A DNA stretch of 54,308 bases, from positions 1 to 54,308 of the forward strand of contig NZ_QDAH01000039.1 of the NCBI RefSeq assembly GCF_003075415.1, read 5' to 3'. This stretch comes from Microvirga sp. KLBC 81 (GTDB taxonomy: Bacteria; Pseudomonadota; Alphaproteobacteria; Rhizobiales; Beijerinckiaceae). Below, one piece after another: positions 7,537 to 15,519 of this stretch. The stretch's first letter is position 1; the number at the start of each line of letters is the position of its first letter. The notes below the pieces were generated by a model. The model saw nothing but the letters and a program-made list of their open reading frames with translations, was not told the origin of the DNA and ran no database searches. Made by a program: the position numbers and the translations under genes.

Positions 7537-8819
7537 GTGCGACCTGCAAGTCGCGTGAGTTTCTGTTTCACAGGAGGGATATAGCCTGCAGAAACCGGCT
7601 GTTCCATCAGCCGTTCTCTACCCGGACATGCGGAGCCGGTAACAGCTCGGTATGAAGCTCTGGGGACAAAGTAGCCGCCGGATATCCGGTACGCCGAGCC
7701 GCGAGGCGAGGCGGAATCTGCCAGCACGAAGGCGGAGAGGCGCAAGGGATGAGCGGATACGACCAACGCATGTGAACTTCCGATAAACGTTGTGATCTTT
7801 GACAAGCCAAACGTGCTGACAGGCTTGAACCAAACGGTACGCGATGAGGTGTGGTCTTTGAATACTGGGCCGCCATGGACGATCAGCCGCCGGCGAAGAG
7901 GAAGGGTCCGCCCCGCTCGGAGATTCATGCGGAACAGGGTAAGCCCATAGTGCTGCCGGTAACGGCAGGCCAACCGCAAGGAAGGCTGTTGGCGCTGTGG
8001 GTCAAGGAGTGCGGAAGAAGCGAACGCCCGGCTGTAATGGACGGGATACGGGCTGAAACATCGCCTGACGCGAAAGCGGGCAGACTTCCGCGCGGTCATT
8101 CCTGGCGAGAGAACTTTGACCAATCGTGATACGAGGGAAGGCAGATGATGGCGATCGGCGCGAAGGCGAGCGAGGCTGGGGCGTCCTCGCGCACTGCTCA
8201 GATGTGGGATCAGGCGAACTGGGCGCACATTGAGGCAGAGGTGAAACGACTTCAGGTGCGTATCGCCAAGGCAACTCAGGAAGGCCGATGGAGCAAGGTG
8301 CAAGCCTTGCAACGTCTGCTGACCCGCTCGCATAGCGGCAAGATGTTGGCCGTGAAACGGGTGACGGAGAATCGCGGTAAGAGAACGCCGGGAGTGGACG
8401 GTAAGATCTGGTCGTCCCCGGCAGCCAGATGGAACGGGATGAGGTCACTTCGCCATCGCGGCTATCGTGCGAGGCCGCTGCGACGTGTTTACATCCCCAA
8501 GAGTAACGGCAAGAAACGTCCGCTGGGAATTCCCTGTATGCGGTGCCGGGCGATGCAGGCGTTATGGAAGCTCGCTCTGGACCCGGTGGCAGAGACACTG
8601 GCAGACCCGAATTCCTCTGGATTCTGGCTCGAACGCTCGACAGCCGACGCCATCGAGCAGTGCTTCATCACGCGGGCCAAACGAGCTTCGCCAGCGTGGA
8701 TTCTGGAAGGTGACATCAGAGGCTGCTTTGATAGCTTCAGCCACCCCTGGCTTCTGGAGCACGTCACGATGGACAAGGCGGTGGACCGCGAGGCCAAACG
8801 CTTTTTTCAATTGTGTTCA
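7537..8819 (+). mobile_element. Group II intron, 3'-truncated
   Basis: The sequence GTGCGACC at 7537 fits the 5' boundary of bacterial group II introns (GUGYG). About 600 bases of GC-rich, structured, protein-poor sequence follow (ribozyme domains I-III by position), then the reverse transcriptase frame at 8145. Homology stops at about 8819 inside the RT, so the maturase end and domains V-VI are missing and the intron should be dead. Confidence 0.65.
8145..8819 (+). pseudogene. Group II intron reverse transcriptase/maturase, N-terminal half
   Basis: Residues about 60-225 carry the conserved RT blocks of intron-encoded proteins: KRTPGVDGKIW, RRVYIPKSNGKKRPLGIP, ALDPVAETLADPNSSGFW and the first catalytic region WILEGDIRGCFDSFSHPWLL. 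The YADD catalytic block, thumb and maturase X domain are absent because the gene is fused at about 8819 to a transposase remnant; the frame then runs on into foreign sequence. It cannot encode an active RT. Confidence 0.8.
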
Positions 8820-9066
8820 GACTATCGACGCGGAGAAGCTCCGGCCTTTCCATCCGCGCCCATTGGGCGTCGAGAACGGCCTGCACTGGGTGCTCGACGT
8901 GCAGTTCCGCGACGACTGCCGCATCCGCAGAAAAATCGCCCCGCCAACTTCTCCGCCGTCAAGCGCGCCGCCCTCGACGCGCTGCGCACGGCGTCCGGCA
9001 AGCACAGCCTCAAAGCCAAGCGCCTTCATCAGCAGCTGGGACGAGGACTACCTCGCCGCCCTATGA
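8818..9066 (+). pseudogene. ISAs1-family transposase, C-terminal remnant
   Basis: The piece reads RPFHPRPLGVENGLHWVLDV, continues with RDDCRIRRK and NFSAVKRAALDALRT, and ends SWDEDYLAAL plus TGA. This is the C-terminus typical of ISAs1 transposases. At least two frame changes are needed to follow it, so it is decayed. It is joined directly to the truncated intron RT. Confidence 0.7.
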
Positions 9067-9222
9067 CCTCAACTCATTTGTTTTCCCCTGAGAGTGGTGG
9101 TAATGTTCGTTGCATGCGGGCCGGATCTCAATTATATATTTCATTTCCGGATCCAGTCATTTGGCGCGCCTCTTGCTCCGGCCCCTGGGTAAATTTAAAC
9201 GATAATATCAGAGGGATTTCTC

Positions 9223-9522
9223 ATGAATCTCAGAACCGTGCTCATGCTCGCATGCGCCGCAGTCGTCGGCATATCGCTCTTCGACTCGCAGGACGTGCGG
9301 GCTGACGAGATTGAGGGCTATTGTTATCATTTTTGCTCCCAGGGGCAGGATGACGAGTGGTGTATATTTTGCTCCTCATCTGCCTCCCCTTCGCTTCCAA
9401 CGAACCCTCATGGTAAATGCGGAAGCGAGGTCGAGGGGCAAAGTCCGACTCGGGCCACAACGCTGCGAGCGGAATGTCTAGAGCATCGGCTGTTCAGACG
9501 AATCCATAGCCTGCGGCAGTGA
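9223..9522 (+). CDS. Small secreted cysteine-rich protein, unknown function
   Basis: The first about 27 residues (MNLRTVLMLACAAVVGISLF, then DSQDVRA before DEIEG) form a good Sec signal peptide with an AxA-like cleavage region after VRA. The mature part contains five cysteines within about 45 residues, spaced YCYHFC, DEWCIFC and GKCGSE. An SD-like GAGGG lies just before the ATG, and the upstream region is AT-rich, unlike the IS debris around it. From about 9478 the sequence becomes an IS630 end, so the natural C-terminus has probably been replaced and the last about 14 codons are IS-derived. No tts box is visible. I do not recognise the family. Confidence 0.55.
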   Translation: MNLRTVLMLACAAVVGISLFDSQDVRADEIEGYCYHFCSQGQDDEWCIFCSSSASPSLPTNPHGKCGSEVEGQSPTRATTLRAECLEHRLFRRIHSLRQ

Positions 9523-9660
9523 AGTAGTTGCTGCATACCTCGGGCTCGAGCAGGTGGCGCCGAGGGCGCGCCAGAGCGCGTCAAAGGTTCGAGCTTCCGC
9601 TTTGCGCAAGTGCGCTTGGATCTGGAAAAGGCCTGCTCGATCGTTTTGTCATGATGCCTC
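9478..9660 (-). pseudogene. IS630-family transposase, C-terminal remnant
   Basis: On the minus strand [20 protein letters not shown] matches the C-terminus of the IS630 transposase at 14815-15428. It then degenerates and ends in the same terminal sequence (CCGATGCTCTAG). It forms the end of the Cys-rich gene before it. Confidence 0.65.
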
Positions 9661-9728
9661 TCAATGGTTGCTTCCTGTTGAAGTTCAGTCTGATGGCTTG
9701 ATGCGACCTACGGGGCTATCCGCGAGTT

Positions 9729-10151
9729 TCACCAGCCAAATGCGTTGTGTCCCCACCTGAGCCAGCCGGCCCTTGAGGGTGCCCCGCCGCAGCCAGCCAT
9801 AGACCTTCTGGCATGCGCCCCGAGCTGCTCGGCCACTTCCTGCAAGGTCATTTCCTCGTCATCCGCACGCGGCACTTTCCCGGACCAGATCGGCCGCGTC
9901 GTGCCATGTCTGTGCCGCTGCAGCAGGCGCCGGATCATCGGAGCGTTGAAGGCTCTCCGCTTGGCAGGCCGAAAGCCCTCCGCGTTCAGGCGGGCTGCGA
10001 TTAGCTCTGCCGTCTCGCCGGCCGTCCGCAACTCCACCGCCCGCGCTAGCTGTCCGGATGTGCGACCTCCTTGGCGTGAGCGACGACTTGAAGGGCATCC
10101 GGCAAAGCGTGTGGATCGGGCGGCCTGGAGCTTGGGATCCTCTCTGGCCAA
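9729..10151 (-). pseudogene. Serine-recombinase-type C-terminal remnant
   Basis: The conserved part is ELIAARLNAEGFRPAKRR followed by FNAPMIRRLLQRH and EEMTLQEVAEQLG, the C-terminal HTH-containing region found in large serine recombinases of rhizobial mobile elements. The resolvase catalytic domain is missing and frames drift at both ends. Confidence 0.5.
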
Positions 10152-10290
10152 CTGGCTGCTTTAGACGCGCCAAAGACGCGGAATTACCTAGTGTATGCAG
10201 GGTCGCGGGGCGTTCTCCTCCCCAGCGATCGCAGCCGGGCGGGGCTGCGTCCGAAAGGTTTTAGGCGTCGGTAGCATTCCTTTCCTGGCT

Positions 10291-10318
10291 CGTCAGTTTC
10301 TCGAAAGCTACCCCTACG
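10291..10318 (+). promoter_or_regulatory. tts box upstream of the ART-like effector
   Basis: GTCAGTTTCTCGAAAGCTA (10292-10310) followed by CCCCTACG fits the TtsI-binding consensus closely. It lies about 45 bp before the ATG at 10357. Confidence 0.85.
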
Positions 10319-10356
10319 AAGATAAAGCCTGAAAAACCTATACTCGAGGGAACAGA

Positions 10357-11409
10357 ATGAATATTGATCCACGGAACACCGCAGGAGCTTCCATTGAAGC
10401 TTACGATCTCCTGCAACAACATCAACGGGCGCAGCAACAGCCTGGCAGCCTGAGCGCACAAACCAGCTCACCAGCACACCCGTCCACGGATCAACTGATC
10501 TTTAATCTACAGCTAAGTGAGTTGCGGCCAATCCACCAAACATCAGCCGCCGCCTTGACAGATTCCGGAATTGGATCACCCTCGACTATGACGAAGGGCA
10601 ATCAGAGAGCACGCGCTATCCAGAAAAACGAACGGTGCCCGGCCCCATCCTTCATTCGAGGTCGCGCCGAACTTGCCGCATCGCTGGCCGGAGCGAACAT
10701 TGAGGCGCTGAAGAAGGAGATCAGGCTGGCTGAGCAGCGGTCAGCACAGTGGCCAAGAACGAGCGGATCTTCCGCCGGAAGTGTCGATAGCCGCAGCGTT
10801 CTGAACGACGTGATGGCATCGTCGTATCTAAGACTGCATCGTTTTCAGAACGAGGCCATCGATTGCGAGCCGCGCCTAGATGAGGATGTGAGTGCCATCG
10901 CGCATGTGCGTTCGTTAGCGGACTTACGTTGTCACGCTAGCCCGAATGTTTCTAAAGCTGCTATCTGCTCGGACAACGAAAGGGAGGATGAAATTGATAT
11001 GGCGCGCCTCGCTGCATGGCACACGCAAGGCCTTACAGATAGTGCTTTTGTGTCATTGTCCCAGGACCCCTCACGACTGCTCCTTTCAAAGGACGACAGT
11101 GAGCATGGCGCGAAGGCAATAGCAGAGAATGCTAAGGCGCTGCACATCTACACGGTACCGAGTGTTACCGCTTGGCCGACCGGAAAAATCAAAGACATTT
11201 TGGAGCGCGGGCGTGCTCCCGGAGATAAGGAGTTGCTAGATTGGGTGAGGGAAATACCCACCGAGGAGACCGAGGTCTTGTTTCTGGGCGGCAATTTGGA
11301 TGACTATCGGACGGCGGTCATCGACCCGAACCCGTACAGGGCTGACGCACCGGAAAATGCTCGGTCCATCAAGAAAGCAAGGGTCAGCTCCGATGCGACG
11401 CCGAGATGA
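10357..11409 (+). CDS. Putative type III effector with ADP-ribosyltransferase-like C-terminus
   Basis: A 350-residue protein under a clear tts box, hence a likely injected effector. Residues 1-90 are Gln/Ser/Ala-rich and of low structure, as in rhizobial secretion signals. The C-terminal half has features of the arginine-type mono-ADP-ribosyltransferase fold: FVSLSQDPSR (231-240; Ser233/Ser235 in the position of the S-x-S strand), ALHIYTVP (261-268), and EIPTEETEVLFLGG (299-312), in which E304-T-E306 gives the ExE catalytic motif preceding VLF. The conserved NAD-binding arginine is not certain (Arg185, Arg191 or Arg217). The family assignment is inferred from motif order only; no named Nop protein is recognised. 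The gene is complete, with SD-like GAGGGAACAG before the ATG. Confidence 0.75.
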   Translation: MNIDPRNTAGASIEAYDLLQQHQRAQQQPGSLSAQTSSPAHPSTDQLIFNLQLSELRPIHQTSAAALTDSGIGSPSTMTKGNQRARAIQKNERCPAPSFIRGRAELAASLAGANIEALKKEIRLAEQRSAQWPRTSGSSAGSVDSRSVLNDVMASSYLRLHRFQNEAIDCEPRLDEDVSAIAHVRSLADLRCHASPNVSKAAICSDNEREDEIDMARLAAWHTQGLTDSAFVSLSQDPSRLLLSKDDSEHGAKAIAENAKALHIYTVPSVTAWPTGKIKDILERGRAPGDKELLDWVREIPTEETEVLFLGGNLDDYRTAVIDPNPYRADAPENARSIKKARVSSDATPR

Positions 11410-11549
11410 TCGCGGACTGGCCCCTCTGAGGAAGCGAGCTCGCATTCGATTGTCTCAACGGGCGCCTGATCGGCCGGCTCATGGCAGGAGCTTCCCGCGA
11501 CGGCGGTTAATTTAATAGGCCTTCAATTATTAGGTCTTCAAGAAGTCGT

Positions 11550-11840
11550 CCGTTAGGAAGCCAATCTGATTGCCGGTTGGACGATGAGTAGGCGCCAGAG
11601 GGCGATCGGGATTAGGCGCAACAGCATCCTCAACCAGGCGAGGGCGAGGCGGAGGTTGTGGCCGACGGCGGAGAGGACGATGTTGCCAGCATCCCCATCG
11701 CGGCCTTTGAGCTGACAGCGGCCGAGATGGCCGTCGGTCTTCATGTGACCGATCACGGCTTCGATGGCGGATTGGCGGCGGAGCTCGCGTTTGATCACCC
11801 CGAGGACCCCGCGCTTCTGGCCGGAGATGAAGATGCGTCA
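11550..11840 (-). pseudogene. IS5-family transposase, C-terminal remnant
   Basis: Minus-strand frame with IKRELRRQSAIEAVIGHMKT, then DGHLGRCQLKGRDGDAGN and HNLRLALAWLRMLLRL. This is the C-terminal DDE region of an IS5-type transposase including the last catalytic Glu region. The N-terminal two thirds are gone; an IS6 terminal repeat adjoins at about 11848. Confidence 0.75.
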
Positions 11841-11847
11841 TGGGTGG

Positions 11848-12096
11848 TTCTGTTGCAAATCCGGATCAGAGACGAGAAAGGATCAGGTGCTTGTGGAGAG
11901 CTCATGCGGCGAGCAGATCGAGTTGCTCCGCGAGTGACGGCTGCAGATTATGGGCAGACTTCGCCTGTTCTTTCCGCATCATGTGCTCCATTTCAATCCC
12001 GCCCAGGATGGCGCGAGCGCTGCTCAGAGACTTGAAGCCGAGCATCGGCCGGATCCGCTGCTTGATCGCCCGATAATCCTACTCGATGCGATTATT
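11848..12096 (-). pseudogene. IS6-family C-terminal remnant
   Basis: It starts with the IS6-type terminus GGTTCTGTTGCAAATCCGG. The minus strand then encodes the end of an IS6 transposase (RIRPMLGFKSL, ILGGIEMEHMMRK) with one or more frame changes. It stops at 12096 in the codons for NNRIEQD, where an IS110-type element begins at the same point as in the copy at 38333. Confidence 0.65.
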
Positions 12097-12541
12097 ATCG
12101 GGCATGCTTTTCCTCGGCACCATCGGCGCGTTGGCGCAACCAACTCGGCGGCTGTATCCTGGTACGACCGGGACAGGGTGTCGGGAGCACGTGATGTGGG
12201 CAGGCCGAGCTACTTGATGAGCTGCGAGCTCGATTTGTCATCTGGCCGCCCCTGCGACCAGCCCGGTTGCGCCGTGAGCGCGGATCCGTAAGTGTCGTGT
12301 GGCCCGCAGGCTCCCTGACGTGATGCAAGCACACAGGAGGTCCCATGCGTGTGATCGGACTGGATGTGCACCGCACGTTTGCCGTTGTGGCGGTGCTGGA
12401 CAACACCAAGCTCTCGCATCTCGGTCGGGTGGACCTGACCCGGGATGCCGTTCTGGCCTTTGGCCGCAAACTGCAGCCCGATGATGAGGTCGTGATCGAG
12501 GCGACCGTCAAATCCGCGATGATTGTGCGCCTTCTTCGCCC
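12097..12541 (+). pseudogene. IS110-family element, 5' remnant with transposase N-terminus
   Basis: The first about 250 bases match the leader of the intact element at 38334-40088. The transposase begins at 12345 (MRVIGLDVHRTFAVVAVLDN), with the first catalytic Asp in GLDVH and a second acidic region in DDEVVIEAT. It is broken after about 66 codons by the terminal repeat of the IS6 element at 12542. Confidence 0.75.
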
Positions 12542-13352
12542 CGGCTCTGTTGCAGTAACTTTGAAAGGGCATAACGAGCCCTGCCCGGGAGCTGCGTTCA
12601 AGCGGCGAGTCCGAAGAGCTGCTTGACGAGGCGGACTTCGCCCGTCGCTCCTGGTTGTTGCAGGATGCAGTGACCTCGGCGGATCATGCGCATCACCTCG
12701 AAGCCTTTGATGGTGGCGTAGGCTGTTGTCATCCTCTGGAAGCCGCGCGTCGGTCGGATCACGCGCTTGAGCGCCCCATGGTCCGCCTCAATGATGTTGT
12801 TCAAATATTTTGATGTCCGGTGCTCCACATGAGGTGCCAGATGGCCTTCCTTCTGCAGGCGCCGGATTGCCTTGGGATACGAGGCCAGCTTGTCGGTTGT
12901 GATTGAGGAGGGCGGATGGTCGCCCGTCGTATTCAGGGTTTTGCGCAAGAAGCGATAAGCCGCTCGGGTGTTTCGGCAGTCGGACAGCATGAAGTCGATC
13001 AACTCACCGTACTTATCGACAGCCCGAAACAGGTATTTCCATTGTCCACCGACCCGCACATAGGTCTCGTCCACCCGCCACGATCCTGAGCGGGGTCCCT
13101 GGTAAGGTCGGATCCGCTTCTCGATCTCTGGCGCATAGCGTTGGACCCAACGGAAAATGGTACTTGGGTCGACCGCAACACCACGCTCGGACATCATTTC
13201 AGCCAGATCACGATAGCTGATTCCGTACTTGCAGTACCAGCGCACGCACAGCAGGATGATCTCAACTGGAAAGCGACGGCGCTTGAACAGAGACACGGGA
13301 GCAGATCCTTGATGAACCGCTCCTCGTTATACGACCGAGGTTAATGCAACAG
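12542..13352 (-). mobile_element. Complete IS6-family element
   Basis: The ends read GGCTCTGTTGCAGTAAC on the left (12542) and, inverted, GGTCTGTTGCATTAACC on the right (to about 13352). They enclose one intact transposase. The sequences outside differ (cgcccc versus cgtcgt), so no target duplication is seen. The left neighbour is an IS110 remnant and the right neighbour an IS630 remnant. Confidence 0.8.
12598..13296 (-). CDS. IS6-family transposase, complete
   Basis: A 232-residue DDE transposase: N-terminal FKRRRFPVEIILLCVRWYCK with an HTH (MMSERGVAVDPSTIFRWVQR), first Asp in WRVDETYVRVGG, second in SITTDKLASY, Glu in NNIIEADHGALKR. Length and domain order are normal for IS6-family proteins, and no frameshift or stop is seen. 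It is one of two IS6 transposases in the window that look functional (the other is at 48840). Confidence 0.88.
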   Translation of the reverse strand: MSLFKRRRFPVEIILLCVRWYCKYGISYRDLAEMMSERGVAVDPSTIFRWVQRYAPEIEKRIRPYQGPRSGSWRVDETYVRVGGQWKYLFRAVDKYGELIDFMLSDCRNTRAAYRFLRKTLNTTGDHPPSSITTDKLASYPKAIRRLQKEGHLAPHVEHRTSKYLNNIIEADHGALKRVIRPTRGFQRMTTAYATIKGFEVMRMIRRGHCILQQPGATGEVRLVKQLFGLAA

Positions 13353-13416
13353 ACCCGTCGTGGTCGCTCCCGCTGCCCTCTCACGACTGCTGTGCCGGCA
13401 CGGCTTCACGTATAAA

Positions 13417-14815
13417 ATCTATGGACCGGCCGTGCGTTGCAAGAGGGCTGTTTTTGGTTGGATGAGAGTCGGTTCGCATCAATCTATCCGGCCTCGATGT
13501 GGAGCCGAAGCTCCGGGCCATCATGGGAATCCGCGCGCACCGGGCTTGCTTAAAACCAAGACCTCTGCGGGCCATTTTTATACTCAGGCTTCCAGTGCGC
13601 CGGGCAACCGTTCATCCATCCTGTTACATCCTTCTCGCGAACCACCGGGGGAACTTAGTCGTCGGAATCACAGAGATCGCAGTCCGTTCAGGCCGTGCGG
13701 GTCGCAAACTCCGCTTCATACCCGCATCTGCGGAACAGCACACTCCAGGCCATGCGAGCGAGTTTGTTGGCTAAAGCCGCCGCGAGCACATTGCGATGCA
13801 GCCGAGCGGCGGCCGTCATCACCCAACGGCCGAAGCAGTGGTTCTGCCAGCGTCCTGGATACCGCAGGAGGGCTTGGGCGCCGCTGACAAACAAGGTGCG
13901 CAAGTAGCGGTTTCCACGCTTGGAGAGACCGCCCAGGATCGTCCGATCCCCGGTCGAGATCTGCTTAGGCACCAACCCGAGCCAAGCCGCAAAGTCGCGG
14001 CCCTTAGCAAAGGCAGCTCCCGTTCCGACCGCCGCCACTATGGCGCTGGCGGTGATCACGCCAACTCCCGGGATGCCCATCAGCCGCTGGCAGCCGGCAT
14101 CCTGACGAGCCAAGGCCGCAATGTCCCGCGTGATGGCGGCAATGCGCTCATCGAGTTGTCGCCAGTCTGCCGCGAGATCCTCAAGCAGGTGGATCATGCG
14201 CGGCGAGAGCACGTCCGTGCGCTGGGCGAGAAGCGACGGGAGGGCTTCCCGCAAACCAGCCGGTCCCTGGTGCACTGGAATGCCGCGCTCGAGCAGAAAG
14301 CCGCGGATCTGGTTGATGATGGCCGTGCGCTGCCCGATCCGTCGGCTTCGCACCCGGTGCAGCGCCTGCAGATCGAGCTGCTCGGCCGACTTCAGCGGTA
14401 CAGGCTGCATGGTTGGACGCTGCGCGGCCTCGGCAATGGCTTCGGCATCGCGGTAGTCGTTTTTGTGTCCTTTGAGAAAGGGTTTGACGTATCGAGCTGG
14501 CAGCAGGCGAACGTCATGGCCAAGAGCGGCGAGCTGGCGCCCAACATGGTGAGCTCCGGTACAGGCCTCCAGGCCGATAAGACAGACCGGCACGTTGGCC
14601 AGACAGGACTGCAGCTGTCCACGCGCGATCTTCCGGCGCAGCACAATCTTGCCGCGCGCATCCATGCCAATGAGGTGAAGGTGTTCTTGCCCAGATCGAT
14701 GCCAATGGTGGCGATGGCCTCAATCGCGGTCTGTTGTGTCATGGCATGGCTCCTTCGCTGCGGGATGATCCCGTTCTCCCATGCTCCGCCCGGGAGCACG
14801 GCCGGTCCATGCCAT
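13417..14815 (-). mobile_element. IS110/IS1111-type element
   Basis: Near the ends, GGACCGGCC (about 13424) and GGCCGGTCC (about 14802) form an inverted pair, like the subterminal inverted repeats of the IS1111 group. The element splits an IS630 transposase gene between the TYK and LKAQM codons. About 270 bp of non-coding sequence lies after the transposase stop. Confidence 0.65.
13688..14742 (-). pseudogene. IS1111-type transposase with a one-base frameshift
   Basis: The start (ATG at 14740-14742) gives MTQQTAIEAIATIGIDLGKN (first catalytic Asp in GIDLGK). A few codons later, near 14680, the frame changes: reading FTSLAW where the family has FHLIGMD needs one additional C. Beyond it the second frame is open to the stop: EACTGAHHVGRQL, KNDYRDAEAIAEAA (acidic pair), IPGVGVITASAIVA, LSKRGNRYLRTLFV. 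The element should be inactive unless the frameshift is bypassed. Confidence 0.8.
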
Positions 14816-15428
14816 TAAAGCCCAGATGGCCGCGGAATGCGCATGCGCCGACGTGCGTGACGAGCGCCGGGTCTGGCCGACCCAACGTCAGCCGCGCATG
14901 CGCCAGCAGCCATGCCGGTTGGTGTTCTTGGACGAGACGTACGTCAACACCAAGATGACCCGGCTGCGTGGGCGTTCTCGCCAGGGAGAGCGGTTACGCG
15001 CCAGCACGCCCTTCGGCCACTGGAAGACCCACACCTTCCTGGCCGCGCTGCGGGGTCATGAGTTGAGCGCGCCGTGGATCATCGATGGCCCGATCACCCG
15101 CTTGGCATTTGACATCTATATCGAGACACAGCTGGCGCCCACGCTGTCGAAAGGCGATGTGGTCATTCTCGACAACCTCGCGGTCCACAAGAGTGCGAGA
15201 GCTGCGGAATGTCTGAAGCAACGAGGCGCCTGGTTCCTGTTCCTGCCGGCTCATTCGCCCGATCTCAACCCGATCGAGCAGGCCTTCGCCGAGATCAAGG
15301 CGCACCTGCGCAAGGCCGAAGCCCGCACCTTTGATGCGCTCTGGCGCGCCCTCGGCGACATCTGCAACTTGTTCGAGCCGCAGGAATGCTGGAACTTCCT
15401 CAAAGCAGCCGGATATGCGTCCGAGTAA
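14815..15428 (+). pseudogene. IS630-family transposase, C-terminal two thirds
   Basis: It carries the DDE triad: [24 protein letters not shown] and [15 protein letters not shown], then the [15 protein letters not shown] tail. The N-terminal HTH portion is separated by an IS1111-type insertion and mostly deleted, so the gene is broken although its catalytic core is intact. Confidence 0.8.
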
Positions 15429-15519
15429 TCGTCCGATGCTCTAGTCATTGAATCATCGGGCCTGCCAAAGCAGTAGCAGTGCGAGAGGTTGCTTCCACCT
15501 GTTGGTCCGAGGGTCTTAG

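Larger units (their letters stand above)
13353..15440 (+). mobile_element. IS630-family element, 5'-truncated and split by an IS1111-type insertion
   Basis: A short N-terminal piece (LSRLLCRHGFTYK, 13353-13417) and the main body (14815-15428) belong to one IS630 transposase. The terminus after the stop codon ends CGATGCTCTAG near 15440, the same end found at 9478. Upstream parts are lost at the IS6 end at 13352. Confidence 0.65.

Noticed and set aside
7434..8333. Minus-strand 299-codon frame across the intron 5' region
   Set aside because: Antisense to the group II intron ribozyme region; the product has no domain, and such frames are common opposite intron RNA.
8145..9305. A single 386-residue novel protein
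   Set aside because: The frame is a chimera of an RT N-terminus and an ISAs1 transposase tail joined at a deletion point, followed by non-coding sequence.
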